Source: Solanum dulcamara
Lineage: Eukaryota > Streptophyta > Magnoliopsida > Solanales > Solanaceae
NCBI RefSeq assembly: GCF_947179165.1
Contig: NC_077238.1
Span: forward strand, 43,596,793 to 43,660,792
Length of the DNA: 64,000 nt
Direction of reading: 5' to 3'
The position numbers and the translations under genes are program-made. Below are positions 22,888-35,423 of this stretch, piece by piece. How positions within the stretch are numbered: the stretch's first letter is position 1; each line of letters begins with the position of its first letter. Below the pieces are notes generated by a model. It was given only the letters and a program-made list of their open reading frames with translations, was not told the DNA's origin and ran no database searches.

Positions 22888-24762
22888 TTAGGATTGACTA
22901 GAGGTAAAGAGATACGGGTATCGTTTCATCATATCTGCATCCACTTCCCATGTAGCACTATCTACTTATTGGTTCCTCCATAATACTTTGACGCACACAA
23001 CCTCTTTGTTTCTTAGCTTCTTCATTTGCTGGTCTAATATTTCCACCGAAACCTCCTCATAAGTCAAATTCTCTTCAACACTCAAATCTTCCAATGGTAC
23101 AATGGAATTTGGATCACCCACAAACTTCCTCAACATAGATACATGAAACACTCGGTGAACCATGTACAACTCAAATGGAAAATCTAACTCGTAAGACATC
23201 TTGCCAACATGTCCAACATATATAGGACTCAATTTCCCTTTCTAACCAAAATGCATTAAACCTTTTATGGATGAAACTGTCAAATAGACCCAATCATCCT
23301 CCTCAAATTCAAGCTCTCCTTTCCTAAAAGAAGAATAGGAATTTTGACGACTTTGAGCCGTCTTCAACATCTCCCTTATGAGTCTCACCTTTTACATGGC
23401 ATCTATTAAAAAATCTCAACCAATCAAGGCCATCTCACCTACTTCAAACCATCCCACCGGGAACCTACATCTTATCCTATACAATGCTTCAAAAGGAGCC
23501 ATTAGGATTCTCTAGTGATAACTATTAATGTAAGAAAATTCAATCAATGGAAGATGCTCATCCCAACTTCTTTTAAAATCAATAACACATGCTCTCAATA
23601 ATCCTCCAAAGTTTTGATCGTTCTTTCAGCTTGACCGTCAGTTTGAGGATGTAAAGCGGTACTTAATTTAATTTTTGTGCCAAGACCATTTTGGAAAGAC
23701 TTCCAAAAGTATGAAGTGAATTGAACACCTCTATCTAATATAATAGATAAGGGAACACCATAAAGTCTTACTAATTCACAAACATATAACTTTGCATAAT
23801 CTTTGACACTATATGAAGTCTTAACCAATAGAAAATGAGCAGACATAGTCATCCGATCTACCATAACCAAGATGGAATCATATTGTTTCTTAGTACTAGG
23901 AAAACACGTTACAAAGTCCATATTCACATCTTTCCACTTCCAAATAGGAATTTCAATGTCTTGAGCTAAACCTCCCGATTTCTGATGCTCAACTTTAATT
24001 TGTTGACAATTAGGACACTTAGCTAGAAACTCTGCTATGTTATTCTTCATGCCATTCCACCAATACACTTTCCTCAAATCATGATACATCTTGGTGGAAA
24101 TCGAATGAATCAAAAACTGAGAGCTATAATCCTCATTCAATATTAACTATATTAACCCATCAACATTTGGAACACACAAACGTCATTGGTGGTGAAGTAC
24201 ACCATCTCCCCCTTGGGAGAAAGCCTCAATGGCATTTTCAGAAACTGACTTCTTTAACTCAAACAATACTGGATCATGGTCTTATTTGGCCTTAATATAC
24301 CCCACAAGAGATGATTCTGAACCTTTATGCACAAGAATACCTCCATCATTAGAATCAACCAGCATACCTAAACGTGCCAATCTATGAACATACTTGATCA
24401 ATTCTTTCTTACCTTCTTCAACATGTGCAACACTATCCATGGAAAATCTACTTAGTACATCGGCAACTACATTAGCTTTACCCAAATGGTACAACACACT
24501 CATATTATAGTCCTTCAATAATTCAAGCCATCTCCTTTGCCGAAGTTTCAAGTCATTTTGCTTAAACACATATTTTAAACTCTTATGGTCGGTAAACACA
24601 TCCACATGGACAACATAAAGATAGTGTCTCCAAATCTTCAAAGAAAATATAGCTTCCACTAGTTCCAAGTCATGAGTTAGATAATTTCTTTCATGCACCT
24701 TAAGTTTCCTAAAAGTAGAGTCTATCACCTTCCTAGAAGACTTGTGCACCAGTGTATCCATC
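22888..24762 (-). pseudogene. Element E pol remnant: RNase H, integrase, chromodomain
   Basis: Minus-strand chromovirus pol, cut at its 5' side near 24762 within RNase H. RNase H shows [35 protein letters not shown] and LGKANVVADVLSR (24282-24730). Integrase shows YWWNGMKNNIAEF, CPNCQQIKVEHQKSGG, MDFVTCFPSTKKQ, IILDRGVQFTSYFW and [10 protein letters not shown] (23595-24140), so both zinc cysteines and the D, D and E residues are kept. The chromodomain (VKVLWRNQ then SATWEVDADM and RYPYLF) ends at TAA in 22888-22890. Stops are scattered between 23595 and 23232 and before the chromodomain end. Gag, protease and RT are missing. Confidence 0.85.
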
Positions 24763-25419
24763 GGGTTATGGGAGTTTGATGAATTTAGCTAGTTTCTCTC
24801 TCTTTTGTGTTGAGTACGCTCGTGTACATACCTACCTTGATTTCTCATCCCGTTTTTAGTTGTGAATAGTTTCTCGCATTTTAGTTTACTTTTGCTTATC
24901 TTGCTCGGTGGGCTAATAATGCCTACTGTTACCTATCTTTTTAATACTCATACTAAAATTTGCATCTCTTTTCGTGATACAGGTTCAAGTACTAGCTATC
25001 AATATTGATTATAAGTCAGCTGTAGTTGGGACTAGAGTCGAGGGTGAGCACACAGTATTCTAGATTTATCTGTCTCCCTCTGTATATATATATAAATATA
25101 TATAATATATATATATATATTGTCTGTCTTTTGCTCTTTGAGATAGTCTTATTTTTGTTGTCCACTAGTAGGACTTGTACTTATTTTGTTGTAGCTTTGT
25201 ACATGTGACTTGCAGGTTCTGCGAGGATACTTTGGTTTGTATAAATTTCATTTTGCTTGCCGTTTATCAGTATTCTTGTTATTTCATTATTGTTTTTAGT
25301 TTGAATTATTGGTCTTCTACCCTAACATCTTATTACTCATAGTTTTGAGATATGGGTCAGCTTGCCTACTTGTGGGTCATAGTAGAATCTATCATAACCT
25401 GAGAAGTTAGGTCGTCACA
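24763..25419 (+). repeat. Element D 5' LTR, 3' part only
   Basis: It matches 43735-44362, the end of the D 3' LTR (TTTAGCTAGTTTCTC, then TTTCGTGATACAGG-type sequence). It ends TTAGGTCGTCACA and a degenerate primer site follows. The first about 2.7 kb is missing at the junction with E. An AT microsatellite sits at 25083-25120. Confidence 0.82.
25083..25120. repeat. AT microsatellite
   Basis: A run of TA dinucleotides with two interruptions. The matching site in the other D LTR (about 44052) is CTCTCTATATATAT, so it expanded in this copy. Confidence 0.85.
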
Positions 25420-25422
25420 AGT

Positions 25423-25433
25423 TTGTATTAGAG
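25423..25433 (+). other. Degenerate primer binding site of element D
   Basis: TTGTATTAGAG follows the LTR end by 4 bases. It is the Met-tRNA type site TGGTATCAGAG with two changes. Confidence 0.7.
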
Positions 25434-25624
25434 ACTTAGGTTCACCGGTCTCACATGTACAGAGTTAACATCTAGTAGAGTTCTGCAATCAGTGCAGAGA
25501 CGTTAATGTCTTATCTTCAGGATGCTATATGATGTCTTTAGTAACTATCCTCTTTTGTAGCACTATCGTGCATTATGTACCTTATCAGTTTTTGGAAATC
25601 GCACTTGTTCCACTCTTTTATAGG

Positions 25625-25782
25625 ATGGTTCTCATGTGTGCTAAGGGTAGGGTCCGACCCTGAGGTCCTACCAGGGCTACGACTCTAGCTCGGCATTGAG
25701 AATAGACTCTGGAGCCGAAGGTTGAGCCACCACTAGCTCTAATACATCATCAGTTGGTGGGGTTGGGACCAACCCAACCACT
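25625..25782 (+). pseudogene. Element D gag, first part
   Basis: The likely gag start is the ATG at 25625, in the same place as in A relative to the primer site. The proline-rich frame reaches GPTQPL and is cut at 25782 by element C2. The same frame resumes at 38804 if one copy of the 6-base repeat ACCACT is counted, so this and 38799-40060 are one gene. Stops are present (TAG/TGA near 25662 and 25700). Confidence 0.7.
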
Positions 25783-25939
25783 TGTCACTACCCAACCTCA
25801 TAGGCCACGACTGGGGCCCGACCTGGACCCCCGTATACATATTTATCAACTGTGGTAAAGTCAAAATAGAACCCAATAGGGTATAACATTTTCATACATA
25901 TATAGGTTCTTTCATCATAACATGGAAGGTCATGTAAGC
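25783..25939 (-). repeat. Element C2 3' LTR, outer piece
   Basis: It starts TGTCACTACCCAACC and matches 36119-36270. It is the end of the C2 3' LTR, separated from the rest (29164-31745) by the solo LTR. The left flank ends ACCACT (25777-25782), repeated at 38798-38803. Confidence 0.88.
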
Positions 25940-28900
25940 TATCATGACCCAACCCCGTGGGTCGCGACTGGGTCCGACCTGGAACCCTGTTTACGTAACT
26001 GTAGACTATAGTCAAATTAGACTATGTATAACGTGATACTGCTCACAAAAAGCTCAATGAGTTAAAATGTTTTCATGTTCATATAGCCTCCTAGATATAG
26101 GAACCAAACACATGAACCCAGTGGGTGATAAAATATTCATACACGTGTGGCCTCTTTCATTTGCATCATGTCATGAAAGGGAAAGCCAGCCGATAAGGCT
26201 GCCACAACATAATAGCTTTTACAACATATCGCATAAGCATAACCGAAATAAATTCCTAAACAACCCACACATATATGTCTATAGACCTCTAAGAATAGAA
26301 ACGACAACATATGGCAGGACAGGTCCCCCATCGTACCCCTGAATAAATAAAAACATACAGTAGAGGTTTAGTACCCAAAATCTAGGCTCCGACATAATGG
26401 ATCTTTTCTCGAACTTGCTAGGTGGAACCCTAGGCTGGCGGATCCTCAAAGCGCGCGTCTGTACCTGCGAGCATGAACGCACCCCCTCCCAAGAAGAAGG
26501 GGTCAGTATGATATATGTACTGAGTATATAAGCACAACATAACTGAGATAACAATTGAACCAGGGATGCAGGAAACCAAGTATAACATTTATAGGGTACT
26601 GTGCCTGCACCTCACAAAATAAAGTCATGTATACCACTATCACATACCATATCTGGCCTGCTCGGGGACTCGGTGTTACAAACAAATCATTTATCATGCT
26701 AGGTATATATATGCCATTAATGCTGTGGGACGTATAGCCCAATCCCTGTATATAGAAAGTACATGCCGAGAAACGATGGCCCGATCCATGTATCATATAG
26801 TAATATTGAGGAACGACAGCCCGATCCGTATAATGCATAATCTGTCATGGAATATATGACCCAATCCTTACGTAGAAAAATGTGCCAAGGTACGTTCGGC
26901 CCGATCCATATATATATATATATATTATAATGCATATACGTGCCCGTAAAACTCTATGACATATCCAATATCCCTTAGATATCACCATTATTACAAATAT
27001 GCCTAAAAGACCCCAGATTTAGGAACTTACACACCCAATCACTATTCAGCCTGTAGAAGGCTCGAGGGTCGTAGTTTAACTACTTCAAGACCCTTAGCAT
27101 TTAGGAGTTAACTCGAGTCACAAGTTATACTCGGGACTTACAACTGGAACTGCCTTTACACTCATATCATACCTCAATTCACTTATATTTTAAGACATTC
27201 CAAAGGGAAGAAGAGACAAGCTTTACACATACCACCTTTCGTCATATAGAAGCCCTAAAAGGCAACAACTCAATTACTACAGGAGTTCTAATATCATGAA
27301 GTCAATGAAACTCATGGTTAATGCTTGGAATTTATGAAAGGAATTAACCCAAGCTCAAATACATATCATTCATTACTAATGTCTAAGACATGCCAAAAAA
27401 AAGAGAAGAATAGCTTTACATACCTTGTCTGAATTATTCCTTATCCTGCTTGCCTCACCGTCCTTTGAACCTATTCAACATGAAAGTAGTATGAATATCA
27501 ACCTCTTTTACTTTCCAGCACCCTAGGTTACATCTTAGTATTAATGGAATCTACTTCTTTAGTCGTTTCCCCGACTAGTTCTCTTATTCGCTAAGGCGTC
27601 GACAAAATTGGGCAGCACCTCCCCTATAATGTGACCTATCCAAATTTCCAATTAGGTCCCTAATACCTAAAACCAACCAACAAAAACAACCTGCAGTAAT
27701 TCACACCAACAATATACAACATAAACTCCAAATGACTTATTCAAAAATACGGTAGCACAATAGGGCGTCTAGCCTTTATTTTGTAACGCCTTTCATTATA
27801 CGCAACGAGGGGTCATGTGGATTCAACCAGCCGCACCATAACCCACATTAAAACATATTTAGGCCCTGAAACAACACATCACACCCTTGCAGCAACACCT
27901 CACACGAACAACGCCTCATTTCGACCACAATTTAACTATAGCGATTTCAATTTAGTTTATTTGGGACGTCAAGAATATTTATCATATTTTCATGTTTCCA
28001 GATACTTACACAATGTATAATACCCTCTATAACAACACCATAATATCCAATTTAAAAGGAAAGGCCTTACCTTACGTTAAACTTTTCAAACTCGCCAAAA
28101 CTATCCAAAACGTGAAATCTGGACAACCCACTGTCTTATATTGTCGCTTAGTTTCGGAGGGGTAATTGAGGGAAATAGGATTTATGGCCTCAATGAAATT
28201 TATAGAAATGTGTATCAAGGTCGCAAACAATTTCGAATTACCCCTACAAAAATTTTGAATTACCCCTACAAAAATACTCCCAGCTGTTCGTGTAGGATTT
28301 CCAAAATATAATCTGGGCAGCTCCCCCATGCTTCACCACCATTTTTCGAGCAGAGAAAAGCAAAATTGGGTTGTAGAGTCTAAATGAAAGTTGTATCTCT
28401 ATGAAATATATTTCCAAAACATCTTGAATCACTCAAAAAGAAGCCATACACAAGGAGTTATACTCGTATTAACAACTTGGTGTTTCTCCAAACCATGGCT
28501 ACCTTTGCTTTCTTCTCCACGTTTTTCTCTCTATTTTTGTTCAATTTTTTGGCTAAAAATGACTTAATAGTCATCCATACATAGATATATATCTTTTTGG
28601 AGAGTAAAACATGTCATCCCCTAAGGGTGACATATGTCACAGCCTTAGGCAGCCACCTCAATTATGCAACCAATCCATGGTTGCCATATGGCAGGTGGGG
28701 TCTACCCCATGGTGTGTCACCTGCTGCCACGTGTCACTTTCATGAGCTGCCATGTGTACCTATCACGTGCTGCCATGTGTCAAGTAGGTGAGTCACCTAC
28801 TTATTTCTTTTCCGTGGGTTCGTAATTTCGTCACACTTTAAAAGCCTATGTATTCCTTACTACTTAGTCTCAACACGCACTTGAATAGCTTAAGTACGTA

Positions 28901-29158
28901 AGACCTCCAAGTTGGTAGCTTACGCGAGTCAATCGAGTCCTACGACTCATTTCTCGGCCTCCAACTCCTTTCGAATTTTTATAACCCTATTTCCAATCTT
29001 CCTTATTATGAATCATTTCGTTCTCCTTTCTTTGGAGTTATTTGATAGCATTATTAACTATCCGACTCACATAACGACTTTTAAGAAACTTAAGAGCTAT
29101 CCCAAAAACTTGAGAAGCTTAAGAAGCATTCTAAGGTACCAAATTACGGGGTGTAACA
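25940..29158 (-). mobile_element. Solo LTR of family I nested in the C2 LTR
   Basis: A 3,219-base LTR on the minus strand, from TGTTACACC at 29158 to ...GGTCATGATA at 25940 (the usual terminal CA is TA). It is flanked by the 5-base direct repeat TAAGC (25935-25939 and 29159-29163), the hallmark of integration. No primer site, interior or second LTR is attached, so it arose by recombination between the two LTRs of a full element. It carries its own G-box motifs (28728, 28764), a TATA-like stretch near 28585 and an array at 26700-26930. Confidence 0.9.
26700..26930. repeat. About 50-60-bp array in solo LTR, 4-5 units
   Basis: Degenerate units with a GGCCCGATCCATGTAT core preceded by gaggaacga: near 26735, 26788, 26815, 26860 and 26895. 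A TA run (26910-26932) ends it. It occupies the same LTR position as the unrelated 34-bp array at 3060-3405. Confidence 0.65.
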
Positions 29159-29163
29159 TAAGC

Positions 29164-31745
29164 CAACAAGGCTGCCATACATATAAACCTTCACAAAACT
29201 TCATGTAGACCCAACTGAACAAAGCTTACACATACAACCCACATATACATGTCTATATACCTCCAAGAGTAGTGATGCTAACATATGGCGGGACAAGGCC
29301 CCCGCCGTACCTTTGTACAAATGAAAGGAAATATGTACATCAAGGATCAGTACCAAAACTAGGTTTCAATTTAATGTAGCTTCTTCTAAATCAGCTAAGT
29401 AGAATCCTAGGCTGGCGGACTCCTAAAACTTGTACTTGTACCTGCAGGCATGAAACGTAGCCCCCCGAAAAAATAGGGTTATTACAACATATGTACTGAG
29501 TATGTAAAACATAACATAATATGACCGGAAGCATATCCGAAACACAGAGGCAGGGGATAAAATATCAAATCAGAAACCTATACCTAGGGAAGTAAGATCA
29601 TGTATGTTCAAATTTTACAATATAGCCGGCCCTATCAGGGATCCGGCGAATCATATCTGTAGAACCATCACCTCCTTATTACAACACAACATCACACACA
29701 TATATATATATATATACGTACCCCGACCCTTTAGTGAGGTCGCAATGAACAATGCAGTAGAATTAAGCAAGAATCTAATAATCCGCTCGGGACTCGGAGA
29801 AGAAGTGTTATAGTATACACGAACGAGCAGAGTAGTGGGAAACAAAACACAGTTTAAATTATTATTTGAGACTCAATGAAGTCATCAAGCAAACCATCAC
29901 TTGGAGATCAGGGTAGGAAGTGTGATGTATACCCTCTAAATATCACTAAGGACTAGGTAAAAAAGAGTTTTGGAAATCTTAGACATATACCAGTGTGAGA
30001 TATCTTATAGAAGTCCTAGCATTAATTATCTAAGAGCCTTTAGAAAAAAGAAGGGCTTTGTCTAATCAATCACTATACAATCACAAAGAAGACTCGAGGA
30101 ATAGGAGTTTAACTACTTTAAGAGTCTTAACCTACAAAAGTGATCAAGAGTCCTGAAGTCATATTTAGAACCTAAGAATGAAGTTGCACCAAATCTTACA
30201 TCATCCATAGTCTACATCTAAGATATGCCAAAAGAAAGAAGAGATAGTTTCACATACTTGTTATGGGTTACTTCTTAGCCCATTCATCTCATCATTCTTT
30301 GAAACTAAGTAACATAAAAACAATACGAGTAATAAAAACCCTTGGCTTTCCAGCACCTTAGTCTACACACGAGTATTTATAGAACTCATCCCCTCGCTCG
30401 CCTTCTCGACTAGTTTCTTAACTAGTTAAAGAGTTAACAAAAATCAGGAAGCATCTCCCCTATAATGTGCCCTATCCGAATTTCCAATTACACTCCTAAT
30501 ACCTATAGACAACCAAAAAAAATAACCTGCAGAATATGTTTAAGCAATTCACCTCAACAATATATAACATAAACTCCAAATGACTCGCTCGAAACTACGA
30601 TACCAAAAGAGGGTTTCTAGTTTCAGTTGTTGCAAAACCTTTAATTACACGAGATGGAGGGTCGGGTGGCTGAAACCAGAAAAAGCCACACCTATTTTAA
30701 CACATGTTACATCACCTTAACACACCATCACATGACCATCATCATCCCCCACATGCAAAATACCTCATTTCGACAACAATTTAACTATAACGATTCCAAT
30801 TTAGTTTATTTCGAACGTTGCGCATTACCATGACTTTATTACACTTCCAACAGCATAAAAGGTGTGTAATACACCCTATAACAACACCATAAACTTCAAA
30901 TTGGAAGGGAATACCTAATCTTACCCAAAATTGGCCAAAACTCGCCAAAATTACGCCTCGGAACTTCTCTAGCGTGATTTAAACGTTGTGGCTGCTTGCT
31001 GTCCGATTTTTGATATACCAAGCCATGATTTTATACTATTAATACCTCCATATCATCCTAGTATACTCTAGATAATTAATTTAAGGAACAAAATTGGGAC
31101 GTACTTTATTTTTTTCCCTAGGTCATCACTCTTTTATATCTAAGTTAGGGTTTGTTTTCTCCTTGCCTTGGCTGATTTTTTTGAGATAAAACTGAAGTAT
31201 TAGTCATATATACATATATATAAGTGGTCCTAGGAGGTGAAACGTGTCATCCCCTAAGGGTGACACGTGTCCAGCCCGTATTGGGCCATAGTATCCATGC
31301 GTGAAATGAGGGGATGCCATATGGCAGTGAGGTCCACCTCCCCCAAGCACGTGGGTATCCTACTTGACCCCAAGCATATGGGTCACCTGCCTGCTTGAGG
31401 TGCTTCCACGTGTCATTTTTTTTCTTCCCCGTGGGTTTGTAATCTCGTCCTTTCTCAAGAACCTATGTAATCCGGGCCACGTAAGCTTGGTATATACTCA
31501 AGTAGCTTAGGTATGTACGAATTCTAATTTAGTGGCTTATGTAGGTAAATTGAGTCCTATGAATCATTACTTGGCCTCCAATTCCTTCCGGATTCTTATG
31601 ACTCTATTTTCAACCTACTCTACTGTGGGGTGTCGCATTCTTATTTCCTTAGGGTTGTTTGATGTGTGTGGACAGTAAGGGTCTCATAGACACTTTCAAT
31701 AAGATTAGGAACATGTTGCAAGGTTCAAAAGTGTGGGGTTTAACA
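29164..31745 (-). repeat. Element C2 3' LTR, main piece
   Basis: It continues the LTR after the solo LTR and matches 36271-38796 closely along its length. It ends at TTTAACA (31745; TGTAACA in other copies). It holds CACGTG at 31264, 31348 and 31407, and a TATA-like stretch near 31205-31222. A purine-rich AAAGGTGGGAAGG tract and the palindrome ACATTCGTCCTCGAATGT follow on the interior side (31746-31782). Confidence 0.88.
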
Positions 31746-31899
31746 TCCTTCCCACCTTTAGAACATTCGTCCTCGAATGTTAACTCGAATTATAGGGTTT
31801 TATGAGGATTTCGGGGGTTCTATATAATCGTCATATCCCAATTTAGTTAGGAGGTCAAATTACCTTTGGTATATGGTGAACAAGTGTGGATATTTTCTT

Positions 31900-32960
31900 T
31901 TTACCTCCTTTTTGTCCTTTCAGGTCATTCTCTTTCTGTTTTTTTTGCTACAATATTGTGATGGAAGTCACGTCTTAATCAACGATCGTCTAATCTGTAG
32001 ATTCAAGATGGCGATAGATTACTCTTCGCAGGATAATTCCTTTATTATGTTGAATTTATCCACGGAGAATATTCTGGAAGGGTTCACTTATATAGTTACG
32101 GGTCATTGATGGGTGGAAGACTAGGAGTACTATTTTTAAATCAAATAGTAGGGCCACTTCATAGGCAACTTTGCCTATTCCACACATGGTCTGGTATAGG
32201 CCAATATATCTCGGGTTTAACTTCTTCCTTCCAGCCGAACCTCATTACTTCTTTCATGGGCGACACCTTCAAAGATACTTAATCGCTTATTTAAATTTCC
32301 AAAGAGCGATGCTGATTGTCTGCATATAGCTTATGTCGACTTTAAGCAATTCATAATTTTACCTGAATAGACTTTACCTTATATACCGCTTATTGAACCA
32401 CGTCTGGGCTTATTAGTCATGTTTTACTAACACTAAAACAACCAATTGGCGACCTACACTGTCTGCCATACAAAGTCTCGTATGGGGCCATTTAGATACT
32501 AGAATGATAATTAATATCATAAGTACTCCTGATAGGTGGTAGGCAATTATCCGAGCCACCTTTGGGGCTAACCGCATGGGCCCGCAACATATCATCTACC
32601 ATATAACTAGTAGACCTAGTCTGTCCATCAGTCTGAGGGTAAAGTAGTGTACGAAGGCTTATCTGTCTTCTCAGTTTCTTCACGGACTGACCTTCGGTAG
32701 CTAACTGTAACTTGGGCTCCTTTGTTTGGGATAGTAGCTATGGGGACTCCATAAGGTCCTACCCCTTTTACCCTACAATTTCACACCTTCTCGGCTGAGT
32801 AGGTAGCCTTTGATTGAAGTAGCATGGGCTAATATTGTTATTCTGCCGGTAACATTCCCTCCAGAGTCATCTATCCATGGAGTGCGAAGTGAGTCCTGTT
32901 GCCAAGGTCGTATTGTGGAACCTCCAACCTCATGTATTACTTCCTTCCTTCTTTAAATGA
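31900..32960 (-). pseudogene. Element C2 integrase and chromodomain remnant
   Basis: Degenerate minus-strand pol. Recognisable pieces, reading down: TYSAEKV and GVP-type core (about 32700-32820) with the catalytic SDRG replaced by PNKG; YPQTDGQ (about 32640); VDDMLRAHAV and the tail ending NYHSSI (32492-32600); VMRFGWKEEV and RYIG (about 32220-32260); GKVAYE (about 32185); and a chromodomain linker matching 6100-6230. Multiple frameshifts and stops occur. RT and RNase H were not found. Confidence 0.65.
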
Positions 32961-32969
32961 CATCAACTA

Positions 32970-33252
32970 GTACCCTTACCTTTTGGGCTTTGCTCTTTGC
33001 CCCTCAGAGATGGTTGCCAAGTGGTGTCAAAATTCCCTTATCCACTGTCCCATATAGCCATTCTGTGGTTTGCCTATCATTAAGTGGTGTTACGTTGAAG
33101 AACTGTGGCATACAAGTGCGCCATCGGATAGTAATCAGCTAATCCTGTTTGTGTTGCTTAAGCAGTTTTTATAATTCCCTTAACGTAACTTATAATACTC
33201 TAGGTACATAATCGCATGTCGTTCCTTTGCCACTAGTTTGGACTCTTTCATC
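32970..33252 (-). mobile_element. C2 interior, no recognisable gene
   Basis: I see no domain in either strand. It may be decayed integrase or linker. Confidence 0.4.
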
Positions 33253-33369
33253 TCGCACGATCATACCAACATTAATGCACTAAATTCTACCCAAATTTCA
33301 AAGTTAAACCTGCTTAGGCAACAGTAATACAGGGATGGGTGACCTCCCTGGGAAGTCTTTGTGTCGCAT
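33253..33369 (+). pseudogene. 5S rRNA-like sequence, full length but diverged
   Basis: The plus strand follows plant 5S rRNA from TCGCACGATCATACC through AAGTTAAACCTGCTTAGGC and GGATGGGTGACCTCCCTGGG to AAGTCTTTGTGTCGCAT, about 117 bases. The middle (33280-33300) is diverged and box A has two changes. Box C (about GGGATGGGTGACCTCC) is well kept. Its strand is opposite to the host element, unlike the copy at 6959-7064, and the flanks of the two copies do not obviously match. Confidence 0.8.
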
Positions 33370-34339
33370 TTCATTGCAGTCCTTGCAATAATGTGCGAGG
33401 CACTCAACTTAGCCTAAGATTTACCCTAGCGTCGTCTTGCTAGTCTTCATGTTTCACCCTGCCCTTTCTCCTGTTACCTTGCAACTGGTATATGGGTTGA
33501 TCTTTAGTTCCACCATGACCATGTCCCTTTTTGGTCATTTGATTTAACTTCTCCTATTGTATTCACCCTTTTTCGTATATACCCATTAACTAGGGCCTCT
33601 GCTCATGGTTCCCCGTATGGTCTTAGATATCATGACTTCTATCCATTATGAATGGCTTTTAGATCTTGCTAGCTTATTCCATCATGGGATTTCTTTTGAA
33701 GTTTTAAGTGTTCACATTAACACGTTGTAGTATCGGTTGCTTTCACCTCATGCTTGTATGTCTCATATCCACTTCCCCCCTTTAAGGTGTAGCCATGCCA
33801 TTGTCTATTTATTTTCAGCCTTCCAAATACATATGAATCTTTTTCAACATATTTAATATACTGTACCATACCTATACCTTAGATTACCTACATACGAGAC
33901 TTTAACACAATCAGAAGGTGCTTATCATCATTCCAAATTTCCCCCTTCTAGGGCACTTATATTCTGATGACACATATATCAAACTTGGTCATAATACTAT
34001 CTTATTCCCACAGGGATACCACTTATTTTTCCTAAGGACTTCATAGTGCAACAGTTGTTCTGCAACCCTACATTCCTTATCCATGAAGGATCCCACTATT
34101 CTCTAAGATGGCGTCGCCTATACATAATCCTTTCTTATGCCTCAAAAGCTTTCACCCTTGTCATGCATCCGAGGATCACTTCTTCAGCAACATATAGAGT
34201 TTTCCTCAACAATAGGTCCATTCTATCGCCATGTCATCACACTTATACCTTTAAATTTACAACTATACATTCTTTTCTTGTTCCGCTCTCATATTCAATT
34301 ACTTATGTCTATCTTGGGTGCCTCCATTAGAATTTCCTT
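33370..34339 (-). mobile_element. C2 interior homologous to 7070-7620
   Basis: Part of this stretch (33690-34040) matches 7070-7620 of the first family I element, including the purine tract at 33772-33785. It lacks about 150 bases present there. No coding domain was recognised; RT would be expected here. Confidence 0.5.
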
Positions 34340-34580
34340 ACCATCTCCCCCGTAAGCCAACTCGATATGAAAGCTATCTATTCTCACTTTCTTTTCTACA
34401 ATAAAGTCTCCTGTTGGTGTTGTTACCTCAAAGGGTCCATTAATTCGGGTTTCACTCCGACCCTACTAGCAATAAAAGGGGATTTATACGATAAAGTGGA
34501 ATCTAGGTTTATTAATGCACAGGTATCCTAGAAAAAGATTTGTAATATACCTATAACCATATTTGGTGGCGCCTCCCGGT
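34340..34580 (-). pseudogene. Element C2 protease remnant
   Basis: Minus-strand aspartic protease region. The active-site stretch reads ALINLDSTLSY (about 34495-34530), where relatives have a D-P-G-S type motif, so the catalytic Asp is Asn. VGVKPEL and DPLR follow. A stop (TAG) lies just before it near 34534. It follows gag directly, as in an intact pol. Confidence 0.65.
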
Positions 34581-34581
34581 C

Positions 34582-35423
34582 CTATCTGCTAGCTAAAGCA
34601 TGAATACGACTCGAAGGACCGCTAGAACTAGAAGGTCCACCACGGCCCACTGATACATAAGTACCCCGCCCCACAAGGCGTGTACCCATTGAAGAAGAAG
34701 AACCCACAACTGTCCTCATAGGCGGAGCTGTACCACTTAACCTGCTTCTAAATGGACACATTCTCGTGAAATAGCCTTGACGGCCACACGTAAAACAAGC
34801 ACCTGTCCCAAAATGGCATTTCTCGAAATGAGTCCTCTCACAATGAGGACACTGAGGTAAAGGTGGCCTTGATTGACGCGAACTATTGTCCATCTGTAGA
34901 CCTGGCACCCTGGAATTCTGACCGACTCCTGGACATCCCATGCTATCGAATCTCAAACCTAGGACTGAGGGGGTGCACTCCAGGTTGGTTGGGAAGGGTG
35001 TCCAATATACTGTTGAGGGTGTCCTTCTTGGAATTCCCCCAAATCACCAGCCAACCTAGCTTTCTTATGTTGGCCTCCATCATAACCTCTATCGGGCCGT
35101 TGCCTTCTGTATTGCCCCTTTCTCCCTCAACCATGCCTTCGAGCCTGCCTTGCTACTAATCTGGTCAATAATAAAACTGTATCTCTCATCACCCTATCCT
35201 CTGGCCCTGGTTGTGGGGCTGAAGGTTCAAATACTGAGGCCTCAGGTTCTGCGACTACTGCTGCCCCAGGCCCTTCTGGAAGTGGCGACATAATAGAGCT
35301 TGCCGACCGAAACACAACCCCCAGCATATATTGGGCATGAGTCTTAGTAACCTTCAGGGCCTGACCCATTTCTTCTGCTATTGACGTTCCCTTCTGGGCA
35401 GTTTTTGCTTTTCTTGGAAACAT
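34582..35423 (-). pseudogene. Element C2 gag
   Basis: It begins at the ATG at 35423 (MFPRKAKTAQKG), about 680 bases after the primer site. The N-terminal half stays open to 35127. A second open piece (34582-34956) holds a C-X2-C-containing stretch and the nucleocapsid zinc knuckle CFTCGRQGYFTRMC (about 34755-34797), in which the histidine of CX2CX4HX4C is tyrosine. A Ser/Gly-rich tail follows. The capsid core between 34960 and 35127 is much shorter than in element A, so most of the capsid is deleted. Confidence 0.75.

Noticed and set aside
22966..24762. Element E as an active, complete retrotransposon
   Set aside because: It lacks gag, protease, RT and its 5' LTR, and has several stops.
25083..25120. 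AT run as an origin or matrix attachment site
   Set aside because: A simple microsatellite within an LTR, expanded only in this copy; nothing else supports a function.
24763..25419. Reading 24763-25419 as the missing end of the element A 3' LTR, split by E
   Set aside because: It matches the D LTR end (43735-44362) much better than the A LTR end (12640-13344), so it belongs to D.
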